From: Ficedula albicollis | Lineage: Eukaryota; Chordata; Aves; Passeriformes; Muscicapidae | Direction of reading: 5' to 3' | Length of the DNA: 64,000 nucleotides | Assembly (NCBI RefSeq): GCF_000247815.1 | Contig: NW_004775881.1 | Location: forward strand, 85,312-149,311 | Made by a program: the position numbers and the translations under genes | In this document: piece by piece, positions 16,601-31,669 of the stretch | How the letters are laid out: each line of letters begins with the position of its first letter | Position numbering within the stretch: the stretch's first letter is position 1 | Notes under the pieces: generated by a model | What the model was told of the DNA's origin: nothing | The model's database searches: none | What the model saw: the letters and a program-made list of their open reading frames with translations, nothing else

Positions 16601-19600
16601 GAAGAAGGAAGAAAACAAACAGTTCCCACACTTGTGGCTACCCTTGGCCATTCATTTCTATCCTTGCATCACTTTCTCAGATGCCACCACAGCCTTCATT
16701 GTATGGCTCTGTGGTCAACTACAGTAGCAACTGACCTTGGGTCACCTTTTTGCTAGGCTATTTTCCAGCCAGGTCAGATTCCTCATCTCCCTCACTGCAC
16801 AGCCACACACACGTCTGTGCCTGCATACAGCCCGTTCTCTTCTTTTTAACCTCCCCAAGCCCCCAGAAGAGCTACCTTACCTTGAACACTTGTCAAACTA
16901 CAGCCCTAGGTGAAAAGGCAAGGAACTGCAGGGTTTGGGCTTTGTCCTCCCAATCCAGAGGAACTGCATTATACCAGAACAATTTATTTGCATTGAAAAG
17001 TATATTTCAGTCTGTGATAAATGGAAATGGACATTCAAAGATTTACCACAAAACAAGAACAATGTGAACCACAGGCAGGGGGTATAATGCCAACCTTCTT
17101 TAAGTATGTCATGTTGTAACTCCAGGAAGCTTGTCTCATCAGAACTCTATATAATTTCGCTGAATAAAACTAACAAAACCAGAACATTTTTCTTCCCCAA
17201 GTCTTTTCCTTCTTGTTAAAGAAAAAGATGAATTAAAACAAAATACCAGTGCAGCTAAGATTCCTGTTGCTTTTAATTCCCTGTGACAGTAACCATGTGC
17301 AAGTTTACTACACAGAAATATATGATTTGTTTTAAAACTAGCAATATTAGCATATAACAAACTTTTTTTCATAGTGCATATTCATAAGGAGCAGAATTAA
17401 GGTTGATAATGCAACCTGCACTTTCACCTTCTTCACTGCTTTCTGTGCAACAGGAACATTATGAGTTACTTTTTTGAGTTTTGTACAGAATTGTGAGATT
17501 TTTCATTTTTCAAAGGAAGAAGGTATTACAGATGATACATCTTGCAAAACATTCTCTAATGGCAGCAGGTCTTCATAAGAGCTGTGTCTCCATTCATTGC
17601 GCTCCTATTAAAGTTAACTGTAATCTATTTATTATATCATTAAACTTAATATATTGTAAGCTGAATTATATTTATAGATGCAGTAATAGCTGTGCTAATC
17701 ACTCAAGTTCTCATTGAACCAGGCTGTGTTTCTGGGTTACAGTCAACAGCAGCAGCTGCTTCAGAGACCAAAGGACATTCCTAAATTTCTGGAAGTGATG
17801 ACCTTGCCCATTACACACTGGACAAGCCTGAGTGGCCCTGCAGAACAGTCCCTGCAAGCTGTTGGCTCCCGCATTTGCACTGTGAAGAAAGCTGGCACCA
17901 CACATCCCATCCATTTCTCTCCCTCAGCCCACCCTTCTCCCAGATATCCATACACACCACTGAAGTCAAGGACAGTGGCTGCCACACCACACCAGCAACC
18001 AGAGGCCATCTTGGCACAGGGTAGTCTGTTGCCACAATACGAAGATAGCAGTCACTGTCTGAGATCTTTTTAAAATCATTTTACCTTGTATTCCTATCAT
18101 AGTAATTTCACAGATTCTGCATGTGGCAATAGTCCATAGAAAACCATACACTAGAGACTGTTCTTAGGCACACAAAGCACAAGCCCTTCTTGCTGATCAA
18201 CAGATGACAAACACAATACAGAAAAAATTAATAGGGATCAGTTCCTTTTCTCAATATTTCAAACAGAGAGCTGAGTTGTTTTGTTTGTATTGACAAGAAT
18301 GTTTCCAAATTGGAGAAGTGTGCATTTCTGCCTTTGAACACCAATGTTCAAACTGTTTTCACTTGAATATAAGCAGGTTGGCAAATCACCTTTGTACAGG
18401 AAAAGAAATGTGTGTTTGGACTTGGAAGGCTTACCAAAAAATGTTTGTCCTTTGCACTGAATACAAATGAAGGACTGGTATCTACTGCTGTTTTCTGTTA
18501 AGCTTTCCTTTTATTTTTTCAGAGATAGCTTAATTTTAATTGCAAAGAGAAGTGCTTGTTTATCTGGCATAATCTATACAAATTTATTTACAAAATAGTT
18601 TCTGCTGTCATTTGTGGTACATGAGAATGAGAAGGGGTTAGTTGTGAGTACTTTAGGCTACAGACAGAAAAATTCCTGGAATTACAGATTAAACAAGAAG
18701 GATTTAGGAAGAATGTAAAGAAAAACTATAAAAAATATCAAATCTCTTTTTCTACCTGTTTTACCTAAAGGGGGTGTAAAGGTTACAAAACCAAGCATTC
18801 AAAAAGAATTTGAAATTACAGGAATAAGATGCTTTTACACCAAAAAAGCCACTTAACAAAACAGTCTGTGCATGATACATACTAAGTAAGAGAGATTCTG
18901 TGAAAACACACAAACAGTGTCTGAGCTTGTGCTTTATTATACATTTGTTACATTTTCATTACATTATTACATATATTATACATTGCACATGCATCAAGTT
19001 TGCAAAGACAAACATTCCAATGTTTTAGACATGCCATCCTGGCATCCATTTTATAGCATCAAGGTAATTCACCCCATCATGTGGCAACACATTGACTCCC
19101 TGTACAGTGTGCCAGTGACATGGAACATAGCCTGAGCTCCCACATGACACCCCACCACTGTGGGTAACCAGCAGTGAGGAACACAGCAGGATGCCACCTT
19201 TGGTGCAAAAGCTCTAAAGGAAGATGAAATGTGATGTGCCAGGGCAGTTTGCTGGTAACGGAAATGTAGGATCCTTGAGTCTCAGCTTTGGAGAGGTGAT
19301 TGTTCTGTAAACATGTATGAATTTCCCAGGCTCTCTCCATCTTTTCCTCATTGTTTCTCTGCAAGGACCATCCCCAAGGACCTCCATCTCTTGCCCCGTG
19401 CTTCCTGTATCGGTCTTCTGACCCAGTATTTCCCCAGTAGTTTCCTCCCTCCTGCCTTCTCCACAGCATCATAGTCTAGTAAGACTTACTGTCCCACCTT
19501 ATAACTTCTTTCCTTTCTCATCCTCAACTGTGTTTTCTCCCTCCCTGGAATTCAGAGGAAGCATTTTTCCATACAATGTTCAAGAATCTACAAGGCAGGG

Positions 19601-19629
19601 GACATCTGGACTGCAGGACAAAGAATGAT

Positions 19630-20460
19630 ATAAAGGCCTCGGTTAGAAGGCACCTTCAAGATCATTTAGCTGAACAAAGCACTGTAGGTGTGGTCTTAAC
19701 AGAATAGAGTAGAGAGACAGAATCCCTTCCCTCACCCTGCTGCCCACAGGGCTTCAGATGCAGTCCAGGACACAACTGGCCTTCTGGGCTGCAAGCACGT
19801 TGCTGGCTCACATCCAGTTTTCTGTCCATACCCATGTCCTTCTCTGTAGGGCTGCTTTCAATGGGATCTCCCAGTCCGTACTCACATCTGGATTGCTTTA
19901 ACTCAGGTGCAGCACCGTGCACTTGGACTCACAGCCTCCAGAGGTTTTCATGGGCCCACTTCCTAACCTTGTCCATGTCCCTCTGGATGGTATCCCATCC
20001 TTCTGTTGTGTCAACTGAGTTGCCAGCTCTGATCAACTCCTCTGTACCTAAGGTCAGTTTCCCTGGGGATCTAACCCACTAATTCTTTAAAGGACTTAAA
20101 GTTCACTTTTCTGGAGCTCACAGTCCTGACTTTGCTCTTTGTCAAGCCCACGTTCCTCAAGATCAGAAACTCAACGAGGGCACGGTTGCTACAGCCTAGG
20201 TTGCCGCCAATCTTAACCTGTCTAATGAGCTCCTCTGCATCGGTAAGCACCAGGTCCAGTAATGCTTCTCCTTTGCTTTGTCTAATATCTGCACCAGCAA
20301 GTTATCTAGAGGATATTTGGTGTTTTCTCTGCCATTCTTGCCCACATCTGCAGAGCAGCTGGAAGCAGCCACTACAGGGAAGATGCAGTTCTGCCTGCAT
20401 TGCCTTTGGCTACAAAATGCTTCGTGCATCCCAGGTCAGTCTGATCGGCACTGAGACCTG
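19630..20460 (-). mobile_element. Degenerate CR1-type LINE-derived repeat
   Basis: The block matches, by recall, an interspersed repeat common in bird genomes. On the plus strand it has AGGCACCTTCAAGATCAT (19649-19666), then GGCCTTCTGGGCTGCAAGCA, TCCTTCTCTGTAGGGCTGCT, GTGCAGCACCGTGCACTTGG, CATGGGCCCACTTCC and GTCCCTCTGGATGGTATCCC. A further part (20100-20370) includes GAGCTCCTCTGCATC and CACCAGGTCCAG. These are reverse-complement landmarks, so the element lies in the same sense as FBXW7. It is heavily mutated with no intact ORF, so an old copy. The CR1 assignment is from memory; RepeatMasker could place it in another avian family. Confidence 0.72.
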
Positions 20461-23400
20461 GTAGGACACAAACTTCTTGCAGCCCAGAATATCTCTGGTA
20501 CATGGAAATGGTCATTTTCCAGTGCCCTAGAATTAAGTGGCAGTGGTGGTTATAAAATTGCATATTCTACCTGCTTGATCCAGCTTCCTTTTCTCACCCA
20601 ACCCATGCCTATGCTTTATGGTAGACGACAGAGAAGGGAATTTACTTTTTTATCATGAACCCTCATGATTTATTGCAATGACAACTCTCCCCTCTCCAGA
20701 GGTGTGGGGGAGCCCTGTGAGTTTGTTTCTCCTGAGTACATTCTTCCTGCAGCAGAGGATGGCTTTGCAGAACAGAAAGGAATGCCAAGCATCCCAGGGT
20801 CACACCAGATGCTTTGAAGGCTTGCTAACCCACTGTCATTCACCTTATGCTGTGCAATTGCATGTCAAAATGGGCTACAGTCAGAGCACGCAGGCCAGCA
20901 AACCTGCCCCATCTAAAAACACTCTTCCCCAAACAGGTGCTACCAGTCTAGAAACCACACAGCAGCTTGCCTGCCTCTACAAGAGACACAGTACTGCACA
21001 ACTTTGGGTAACCAGTCCCTCATCCAGATGGATGGCAGTTGGTAATAATTTATTTTCTTTACACTGAATTTAGCTTTACCAGCACAATTCTTTGTAACAA
21101 ATGTTTCATAGAATTCAAGAAGTACAAAATAGGTGACACATTTCACAGTGTTTCAGAGATATTTTCAAACAATGCTACCTGTACAAAACCTAAGAACTAT
21201 AGCATAAAAGAAGAAAATTACCATGCCTGTCCACTGTTATGTCTAAGCTTCTTTTGGGAAAGCATTTTGTTCAATAAAAACTTACACTTCCTTTATAAAG
21301 CTATAACATTTCTATTTGAATTTTTAAAAACTACAAGTCAAAACCCCGTTTCTACCCTCAAGGAAAACTGCATGTTGCAACCTTCACATAACCTCAGACA
21401 TCACATTTTTAACCATTTCTCTAAACACTTCTGTCAACTTGCCAGATCAGTGTAATGGAACTGATGTGCTCCCTAAACCAATCCATTCACTGTGGGTTAA
21501 ATAGCAAGACAGTTAACTAAACTCCTTGGTTTTGAAGCTTACAATTTCTTTATTTATGGACAGAATGGAGTAAATTAAAGATTTCAAAATTTTTGTTTGC
21601 TGTTCTATTCACTTGCAATCACAAAATTAGATGGCACCCACGGTTTTAAACGTGCATATTTATGGAGACTCACTATTTCGCAAATCCAATTATTTAAGGA
21701 AATACAGTCCATCTAATGCTACTGATTTACAATTAAATGCTACAAAGTAAAATGCCAAGGAATAGTCCATGTTACCAACGTGGTTGGTTGTACAGGGAAG
21801 TCTTTTAAAATTATTTTAAAATAAGAGGGGGGAAAAAAGCAGAATATTGCAAACTATTATTGAAATTAGAAGAGAGATTTAAGTTTCTGTAATAAAGCCT
21901 GTGCAAATATCCTAGTTCCTATTCCTTTTGTTTTGCTGAAGGCAACTACTAAAGGTTGTTATTAACTATAACATTGCTTAAGCAATGCCAGAAATGTCCT
22001 GAAAAATCTCTAGGGATTTTTTTACCCACTTTCCTTTTATCATCATACTCCATCTCTAATATTCAACCAGTGCCAAATTGGTTTATGTATGCCAATCTTT
22101 CTCACAGAAATGGAAAAATATCCTGCTGTATGTCACAGGCCTGCTGATGTGACAGGGAGAGACTGAATGGAAGTAGGAAAGGGAAGCAAAAGGGAGGAGC
22201 ATAAGAGCACCAGCCTGCAATCCAGTATCTAGCAGAATTCTCATGTTTTTGATCAGAAAGTTGGCAAAAAATCAAAGAGCATTGTAGCATTAGTTAGGTC
22301 CCTTTTAATTTAACCTTCTAAACAAGCTTCGCATGTCGTGTGGACACTTCCCTTTAGTCTAATTTCAGACACAGAACAACTTGTGAGTTGAAAACTGGCC
22401 AGATCTGAATAATCCCCATTTTACTACCTACCTTTTGCTGATGAACCTAAATTTCAATTTCTATGCAGTTATTTAAACACAGCCCAGTTGTTAACTGAAT
22501 TTCCCCACTGGGACAAGATTGTATAATGTACACTTTTGTCCCCTGTAAAATCATAGACAGTGTTTAGGAATATTTGATTAAAAAGAAAATTCTGGGAAGA
22601 ACTCATTTGCTGCTTGTGTAAATATAGTTCCTCATTAAATTTTGATTACAAGTCTTAATGGAATACTACAACCTCATTCATGCTTTTGAATAAAGTGAAT
22701 TAAATTGGCATGAGCACACTTTAAATACACTTTTTCCCAGCTAACTGTTGGCCGCTTTTTAATGGCCTGCAGGGACAGGTATGATTCATGTCTGCTCTTT
22801 AAAAACTTTTTTAAAATGCAGATTTTTTTCACTGGTGTACTGTGCTTTACAAGTAAACTGAAAGAGACTAAAATTAGAAAGCAGACCACTATCACCAGAG
22901 GAATTAGGAACTCCTAGCTATGCTGATTCCAAAAACTGAATTGGTTGACCTGTACTAGGGACTCTTTTCTTTTGGTTCCTACTAGATTTCTGCAAACTTC
23001 CTCCAAAGTCTCTCCTGGTTACAAATTATTTTAATTCCCTGTGTTTAGGAATAGCAGGTGTTCTCCAGATTCACATGCAACATTGCACTGAGCAAGCCTC
23101 ATTCTCTGCTATGCAAGACTGAAAAAAATGAAGGTGTTCCCCCTAAGTAAGTCAGCATGAGAATGCTACCTGGTCACAAGTCATACAGCAAAACTCTGGG
23201 GTTTTTAAAACAACCGCAGCAACAGTCTTTTTATGTGCATCATGCACAGTACACTAATATTTACTGATTCTGATTAATACAAAGAAAGTTTGGTGGACAA
23301 CTAGTTTAAGAAGGGAATCCAACAGCCTCAAGCTTTTAGACTGAGCAATCAACCTGTCAAGGAAAAGACAGCAGGAGATACTAACCTTCCCTGAAATTCA

Positions 23401-26400
23401 GGCATTTTAGGTAATGCAGACTACTGGGTTAAAAGCTAAAACAATAAGGTACTTTTCAATTTAAGACAGGGATGTCAGCCTCCTTATCAGCACAGTCAGT
23501 CCTTCAAAGAGCCCTCTAAAATTCTCTTTGAGACAGACAAGCCTCACATCTATGGCAAGATGTGTGGGCTACTCAGTCCTGTAGAGCACAATAGGTGCTC
23601 TCAAGGTAGTATCCTGTTAACCAGAAAACCTGAACAAGCTTTGTGCTTCTTTATGCAATATACCTAGGGAAAAAATGTTAAGTACTTAATTTGCCGTATC
23701 ACAGAGGAAAGCTAAATGTGACTCAGCAGGTGTACATACTGAGAAGCAAGAACATTAAGACTAACTGAGCTTTGTTCACTTTCCTGTTCATGATAGCTGG
23801 TTACATTACCATATTATGTGCATCTACTTTAGGAATGGTGGCTTTTGCTTTTACAGCAGATAGACAGCTGGCAGTTTTGTGCGGGTCTCTGAAAGGAGAT
23901 ATAGAAACATGACTAGTAAGCTTGGTAGCTGTACAGTATTACAGGCTAAATGGGGAAAAGAAAAAAGAGGAAGACTCAGCCAGAGCCTTCATTGATCTAA
24001 AGCATGGGTCAACAGTCCCAAGAGACAGAAAATCCAATTAATTTTCCATTTCCAATTTCCAGGGACATTTATTAGAATCTAAAAGGTATTTGGTTTTGAA
24101 GAGTTGTGATACTAATACTGTTTTCTAAGCAGAGGTAGTGTACACTGAGGTTAAAGGCATGGCTGTAACAAAAGAAATCTCACCTCAGAATTTAGAAAAA
24201 GGTGTGGAAAAACAATCATAACGCTCCTTTCACTTCCAGAAAAACTAGATTTTTTGTTGCAATAGAAAGTCTAACTCTTAAGTTAAAAATTTAGCAGATG
24301 TCCAAGTATGAGAATGGGGATGGATACCAGGCTAAGGAGCTGTCATGAAGGCTGTGAAAACAGCCAGCATACCATATCAAAACCTCTCGATATTTTGGAA
24401 GGGTATTTTCTATATCTGCAACTTGCAGTTAACATTTTTCTGGTTTTATATCTACCTAAATATATAAATTAGCAAAGTGTCTTCAGTTCCTGCTCAATGG
24501 TATGTGACACCTAGAGAGATCTCAAGGAGTGGTTCATGTACCCTTCATCTTTTCTCAATACTGAGGTACTGACTTAATCCTCAGTGAAACAGAATGTGTA
24601 ACTGGTCTCTAAACAAGACCCCACCATGCAACCAGCCAGCTGATGGTATCAACAAGAGAATCAAAGGCTGCTGCAGTTTTGTCTAGCCAGGCCGCTGTCA
24701 TATCCAGTTTACATTCTCTAACAAAAGTTTCAGCAATAACACCTGGATCTGAACAAATCTGGTCCTGTCCAACCACAACCTCAGTCTAAAAGAAATTATC
24801 AACTCATTTCTTCCAGACAACACAAGAATTTCAGAAAGGCAAATTAACCATTTTATGCCCCTGACAGATCTTTCTAAACCTTCTACTAGTTCTCCCAGCT
24901 TTTCATTTCCCTGAAACAAAATCAGAACATAAATATTCTGGAAGAACAGACAGGTAAGAAAAAATTTCCCAGTGCTCAGATGTTAAGCCTCCCTCCCCAC
25001 AGCATTAGTGTCTTCAAAATATTCTTAAATGAACAGGAAAAAAGGAGTAGTTTGCAGTAGTTTCCAAATAATGCAGTTATACTACCTTTCATCTGTATGG
25101 ATGCCATCATGGAATTCACTTATTCCTTTAGGGGCCTTTGGGAATGAGGTGAGAATATTATCTTCATCTACATTAAACCAGTAACTGAATTGAGTCCATT
25201 TGCTTCTTCATGTTAAGCTAATTTCAATAAGTTCTGAATTTGTTAGCACTTTTCAGAGTGATCTTAAAGCTGGAAAGGTAGGGAACAGACAGCTCAATGT
25301 GTATAACAAAGGTTTGTCAAATAAAATCAATATTCCTCATAATAAATTGCCCTTTCAAAGTAAGAACTACTTAGAGATATCATAAAGACCCCAGCTCAAA
25401 AGGACCAAATGGAGCAAGGGGCTCACAAGCTGAAGGCTTAACCTAGAGGTGAAACAGACTAAAAACTTGGCTAGGAATCAAGACTGCTTTTTCATGTTGC
25501 CATTCCCACCTTTTGGTTGTAAACAAACTCTGGGGCCATGGCTGGGAACACCAAATCTGCAAGCACACACTCTCCACATCAATGCCTCTATGCAGAGCAG
25601 AGAGGATGACTTTAGACAACCTCAGTAGAAAACCACAGTTGACAAGGAAATAAATCTTTAGGAAGAGGAGGATACTGTGCTTTTACCAGTTCAAATCCTA
25701 TTTTCAAATATATGTGTAGATTACAACTGACAACCAAACATGCTTCACTTCAAGAACAGTTCTAGGTCAGAGGCTCGTCTGCTCCAGAAGCATTCTTCAT
25801 GCCTACTGCTATCTCCTCCTAAGTAAATGCCCACACCTTTCTACAGATACTTTTTGCTGTAAGACAACGTACCTTTTTTAAGCTTTTCTGAACAAACTTG
25901 TCAAAACCAGCTCTCAAAATGGCAACCCATGGATATATTCTCTGCTGGATATAGCTGTACCAGAAGAGATTACTCTCCCTTCCTTAACAGATTTGAGTCA
26001 GTGAGCTAAATTGACTTATACAACTATATATAGTAGAAGATCTTTGGCAATAAATGCACATTTTTCCCTTTAAACACGCTAAGAAGTGATGACATGAGCA
26101 GCTTAAATGGCAGATCTGAAACAGCAGAAGTCTGCTGGCTGGATGCATGACAAATACCTGCAAATAGCCCAAAGGGTGGCAGTTTATCCAGCCAACTTAG
26201 CTGATCTGGAAGACAACATGTTCACAGTACGAACTGATCACAATCATAGAAGCCAAAATACATTGGATTTCCTATTGTAGGATAAGTGCACTGAATTCAC
26301 TGGGGCCTCATGGTACTGCCAGGATTTGACCCCACATCTTATAAGCCCATATTACTGCTGCTTTAATCATTAAAATCACCCAAATCAAATACCTGCAAAG

Positions 26401-29400
26401 ATTGGCACATCTGACTTCAACAGCGGCTTTCTTTGAGAAATTCTAGAGGCAAATTACTTAATCCAACATCTGGATTAAAGATATCTGTAATGAAATTCAG
26501 TTGTGTTTGCTATCCACTGTTGCAGTTACAGGAGCTTCTCCTGTACTGGCAGTTCCAGCTCATTCACATACATACACACTAAAATCCCGTATTGTCAGAT
26601 GGGACATGCCAAGTCATCTGTTCCATATGTGTTTTCAATAAACAGATACACAAGCAGCATTGCTAAAATACATTTCAGTTATTCAGTTCAAAAGACAAGT
26701 TAGTTGAAGAAACCAGCCTTTGGTCTAATTTATCTTTTTCTTTTACAAGAAGTCCTGAGTTCTGTTTTTACTGTTGCTACATGTGACTTTGTGCAACACC
26801 TTACCCCTGTGAAGGGAAAACTGTAGTAACCTATAGAGGATAGATATGCCAGAGGCCTAAGTTCTGCTAAGAATTACATGTTAGCAAATATACATGGGGT
26901 CAGCTTGCAGACAGCTAACAGCAGCTGCTTAAAGTGAGGGCTTGGATTCATTGCTTTCTCAGTCTATGAGACAGGTTGGAGAAACAGCAGCGAGAGGTTT
27001 AATACTACTAGCAGATAAAGCATAAACTTTTCAGAAACCCTTGATTACATGCTCTGAAGCTCACTCCACAATGATTCCCTTATTATCAGTCAGGACAACT
27101 AAATGAAACCACACTCTCATTCTGCAGGCATAAAATGATACATCAGCAAAATAAACTCTAGTAACTTCTTATGACGTATTTTGGAGGCAGTTTTCGTTTC
27201 ACCAGATGGAAAGGCCTTCCAAAGAAATCATTCTGCTTAGATACTATTCATAACATGCATTTGCACTCCAAAGTTTCAATTTCAAAACCGACTTTTATTA
27301 ATGAGGGTGTGTTCTCAAAACCCATTGATGAAATACCTAAAATATCTTCAAATCACACATTTCTTTCACTTTCCACAGACTTCATACTGCCACACCAATT
27401 CACAAAACAATTTTATTACAGAGCCCTTGCTCCTGCTGTACTGATGCCAATAGAGCCTCCTTAGGACTGTGACTACCCTCCAGGCTGACACTTGGTTCTG
27501 GTGCACTAGTGGAAGCAGCATCCACTGTGCCTCAGTGGGTAACAGGCTTTGCCTGTCATCTGTCATTCATCCTTTCCTCTGCAGCCCCCTGTACCAACCT
27601 GCAAATGCTCTCTTGTACAAACAGCCCAACCTAATCCACTCCAACCAAACAAGCCGGGTTGGCAGAACCTTACTATTTAAAACATTTTATTTTGACAAAC
27701 AACATTGCCAGCAGATTTGAGAGGGCATTTCCCTTAAACAGAAGAGTTGTTTACCTGAGCTTACCTAGGCAAACAATCTATAAGGATTCAACACATGGTT
27801 ATCAGTGATTGTAGTGGTGTAAACTAAACTGCTGGATTTTGCAGACATGTGGCTGTGGATCGCTATCATATTCCTTCTACTGGTGGTGCCAGGGAAGCAG
27901 AAACAACTGGATAAAATAGTATCTTAAGTTGCTGCAGGTTCTTGCTAAGACTGAACTCTTTGCCAGCGAAAGTGAACTTTGCCCACCTTAGCTGTAACCA
28001 GGTGAAAGGTTTGGTTAGCAGAGGAGCAGCGGGTAAAATCAGAACTTTCCAAGCAATAAGACTTTAGGGTTACACGAGCAAAACTACTACACAAGACATC
28101 ATCACTTCTGCAAAAAGTACTCTGGCACACGCAACAATGTTCACTTTTTTGTCAAACCAGAAACTCTCTGAGTGTTATCATGAAGGCATAGCCATCGTCC
28201 ATGTGATTTGCCCATAAGAGTGTAAGTTATCAGAGATGACAATATCCCCCTCAAAAAAAACCCCAAAACACTTTTACAAAGCTAATCTGTTTACAGAAGT
28301 TGAGACCATCTACTAACCAACCTGAAGGACACCTTTAAAGGCTGTATCTACAAGCTCTTCAAGAAATCCTTTCATGCACAGAAATCTGCAATATGAAAGA
28401 ATCCTGTGAGGGAAAGATCAAATATGAAAAAAAGTATGAAGTCAAAGACAGCACAAAGAGTTTACAACCTTCTGTCTGTCTCTCTCTCTCTCTCTCTCGC
28501 TGTGGCTTTTTTTTTTTAACTTTTGGGTTTTTTTCCTTTTTTCTGCTCTCAGGTAAATAAACAGAACAGCAATTCCTTTCCCATCTGTTTCATCAGTGCC
28601 ATAATAGTAAACTATTTTTTTGTTTGTTGCAGCAATTGCAAGAGGTGAAAAGTTATTACTTTGTGAACCTAGTGGATTTACTTCATAATTCTTTTATCAG
28701 TAAAACCATGTTTTTCTTTAAACACTATAGACTTCTCTTGAGATTAGAAAGTTTCTCTCTCACCATAAACAATTTTCCTTCCATTTTAGCTGAGTTTCTT
28801 GCGCCAAGATGTTTGAAAAAGGCAACTTACACAAATATTCATATATTAAATGCTCACGATAGAAATTACAAAAGTAACTTTACAAACGAAAGTGACTTTC
28901 TTTATAATCAGAGTCCAGAATTTAATGCTAGTATTTAAAACATATATAAAAACTTTACCACAGAAATATAAGATAGGATCTACCTCAACTGCCAGTTGCC
29001 AGAGACAGTTAACTTTTCTGGTAAGTTTGGAAAAGAAATCAAAAGAAAACAGTAGGAAAATATATTAGCTTTGCTTTTGAGAGTTGAGAAGAAAGAACTT
29101 GCATATTTTTGTTAACCTGTGTCATATCAGAATTCAGCCATTATAATTTATGCCCTTTTAACATTCCAAAAATGAATAGGAACCTTACTCTCAGATCACC
29201 AGAAGCCATAAAGACAACACAACAAAGAACTGAGAATGTGATGGAGCAAGTAATGAGAACATAAATCTGAAGTTCAGCACTTCTCTCCATTAGCAGAGCA
29301 TTGTAAGTTTACACTATTTTCTGCTAAGGCTCCTTTGAAAAGAACATTGAAGAGCGATTACATGTCCAAATTTTAATACAAAATCAAAACCCACTGCTTC

Positions 29401-31161
29401 ATTGTATCTGCAATTGTGATGGATTCCTCCTACACATGGGATAAGAAAGCATAGAATTTTGTATTTGTGGTCCTCCAAGCACTATGTTTTAAGTTGGGGC
29501 TTGATGTAAATCAGTTATTTACCAACAAGAAAGTCATTATTATAACCCCACATTTTTATTAAAAAGGTATTTTTGCTCTTAAAAATACAGCTTCAGATTT
29601 TGAATACACTTCTTAAGAATAAAGATTTTTAAAAATTTAGTGGCTGTCACCACAAAACAAATCTATGGCCAACATCATGCGTCATCACTGCAAGGGGGAC
29701 AGAAGGCAGCAGACCAGGTTCTTCCCTGTAGTTTCAATTCTGATTAAACTGAAATAGGAGAAAGGAACTCCCTTTTGGGAAAACAAGGTATCTCTGGTTT
29801 GGCTCTAAACTTCTACCCTTTACAAGCCAAAGCTCATGCTTCCAATCTCTGAGGTCTGTCCAATACCTGGAAAAAACAGGCATAGGCAACTGGGGTAGTC
29901 CTGCTTCCACCTTCCTACCTCAGGTGGTGCTGTCAATGCCAGATGGAAGATGGAAACTGCAGGCAAACCAGACCAGGCAAAGACACATTCACCCTGCTCT
30001 CTGGAACTCCCACCATGTGGCAGTTTCTACAGTCAAGATTAACTATATCCTAACTTGCAGGCCCAAATTCCCCCATTTATTTTTCATAGCACAGATATCT
30101 TCAGACAAAACAGAACCAAACTTTTAATTTTGATTTCTTTCTGTATTTTGGACAGACCTTTTTTTTTAAAATGAGATGACATGTGAAAACGTGTTACTTA
30201 AAAGAGATTCCTTTTTTACTTATCCTAATCTCTACAGATGGTGACAAAAGTAGTTCTTCCTACCTACCATAGAAAAAAGAATCATTCTTTGAATTTCCAC
30301 AACCAAAACAGTGTAAAGATTGTATACAACCTATGCACTTCCCCTGGTAGAGGGAACACATCAAAGAGAAGACATCTATCAAGAATGCACAGTGAAATGT
30401 TGACACGCAATCTAATGGTATTTAGTCAGCTTTTGCACACTGGATGTTGCAGAGATGAATAGCAAATCTTACCAAAACCTTCTTGCCAGGAGATTTAGCT
30501 CTTAGATAAGCTGGGCTTTGATGCGTCAGAGAGGAAAGGATAATTCTTGTATTTTCTTTGCAATAAAGAATGGAATGGTGATTGTGAGACATATTTACCT
30601 GAATTAGATGTATAATACCAAGTCTCATAAGGGAGACTCTGAACTTCTAAAGTTTGCCCAGTAGTGATAGGAGCTATTAAGGGGTCTGCATTAATAGATA
30701 AGAAATATGACAACTCCCACAGAGAATCAACTGGTGCTGTGCTGGAAGGACTGAAAACACAGTTGTACCATTGCAATCCCAGAGGGAAAAATGAAAACAC
30801 ATTTCACATCAAGAGCTCCAAAAGTGTCCATCCTGATTTTTGTTCAGAAATACATGAGTGAAGAACTTTGACTTCTTACATCCCTTCTGATAGAACTTAC
30901 TGCAATTAAATTGAGCATTTTTTTGTATTCCCCAAGAGTAGTGCAGGTCCAAATGTAAATCATCGTTTTGAATCTGATGGCACTGAAAAGAATCTTGAAA
31001 TAACAGATCTGATTGGTGAGGCAGAATCATGACGCTAGTTCGCTAGCCTGAATAGAGGGTGTCTGTGTTAGTCCTGCTCTAAAAAATGACATATTGCACC
31101 TAGATTATTGCCAACTTTGTGAGACAGCTCTGTCTTAAATCCTGACAAGTAGGGAGACAAC
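20461..31161 (-). other. FBXW7: Non-coding intronic DNA of gamma/alpha transcripts
   Basis: This is about 10.7 kb of AT-rich unique-looking sequence. I recognised only small low-complexity patches: a TC dinucleotide tract at 28471-28498 and T/A-rich tracts at 28252-28270 and 28508-28543. No exon, RNA gene or identifiable mobile element was seen. Confidence 0.65.
28471..28498. repeat. TC/TCTG microsatellite
   Basis: Two TCTG units are followed by a 20-base run of TC dinucleotides. It is a short simple repeat in intronic DNA. Confidence 0.9.
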
Positions 31162-31636
31162 ATACTAATACTAATACTAATACTAATACTAATACTAATA
31201 CTAATACTAATACTAATACTAATACTAATACTAATACTAATACTAATACTAATACTAATACTAATACTAATACTAATACTAATACTAATACTAATACTAA
31301 TACTAATACTAATACTAATACTAATACTAATACTAATACTAATACTAATACTAATACTAATACTAATACTAATACTAATACTAATACTAATACTAATACT
31401 AATACTAATACTAATACTAATACTAATACTAATACTAATACTAATACTAATACTAATACTAATACTAATACTAATACTAATACTAATACTAATACTAATA
31501 CTAATACTAATACTAATACTAATACTAATACTAATACTAATACTAATACTAATACTAATACTAATACTAATACTAATACTAATACTAATACTAATACTAA
31601 TACTAATACTAATACTAATACTAATACTAATACTAA

Positions 31637-31669
<33 letters not shown>

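Noticed and set aside
20678..21067. Plus-strand 129-codon frame next to the CR1-type repeat
   Set aside because: No domain or family match was seen, composition is intron-like, and there is no matching splice or promoter evidence.
25690..25710. TTCAAATCC-like sequence as a possible tRNA T-arm
   Set aside because: There is no A-box at the right distance upstream and no cloverleaf pairing.
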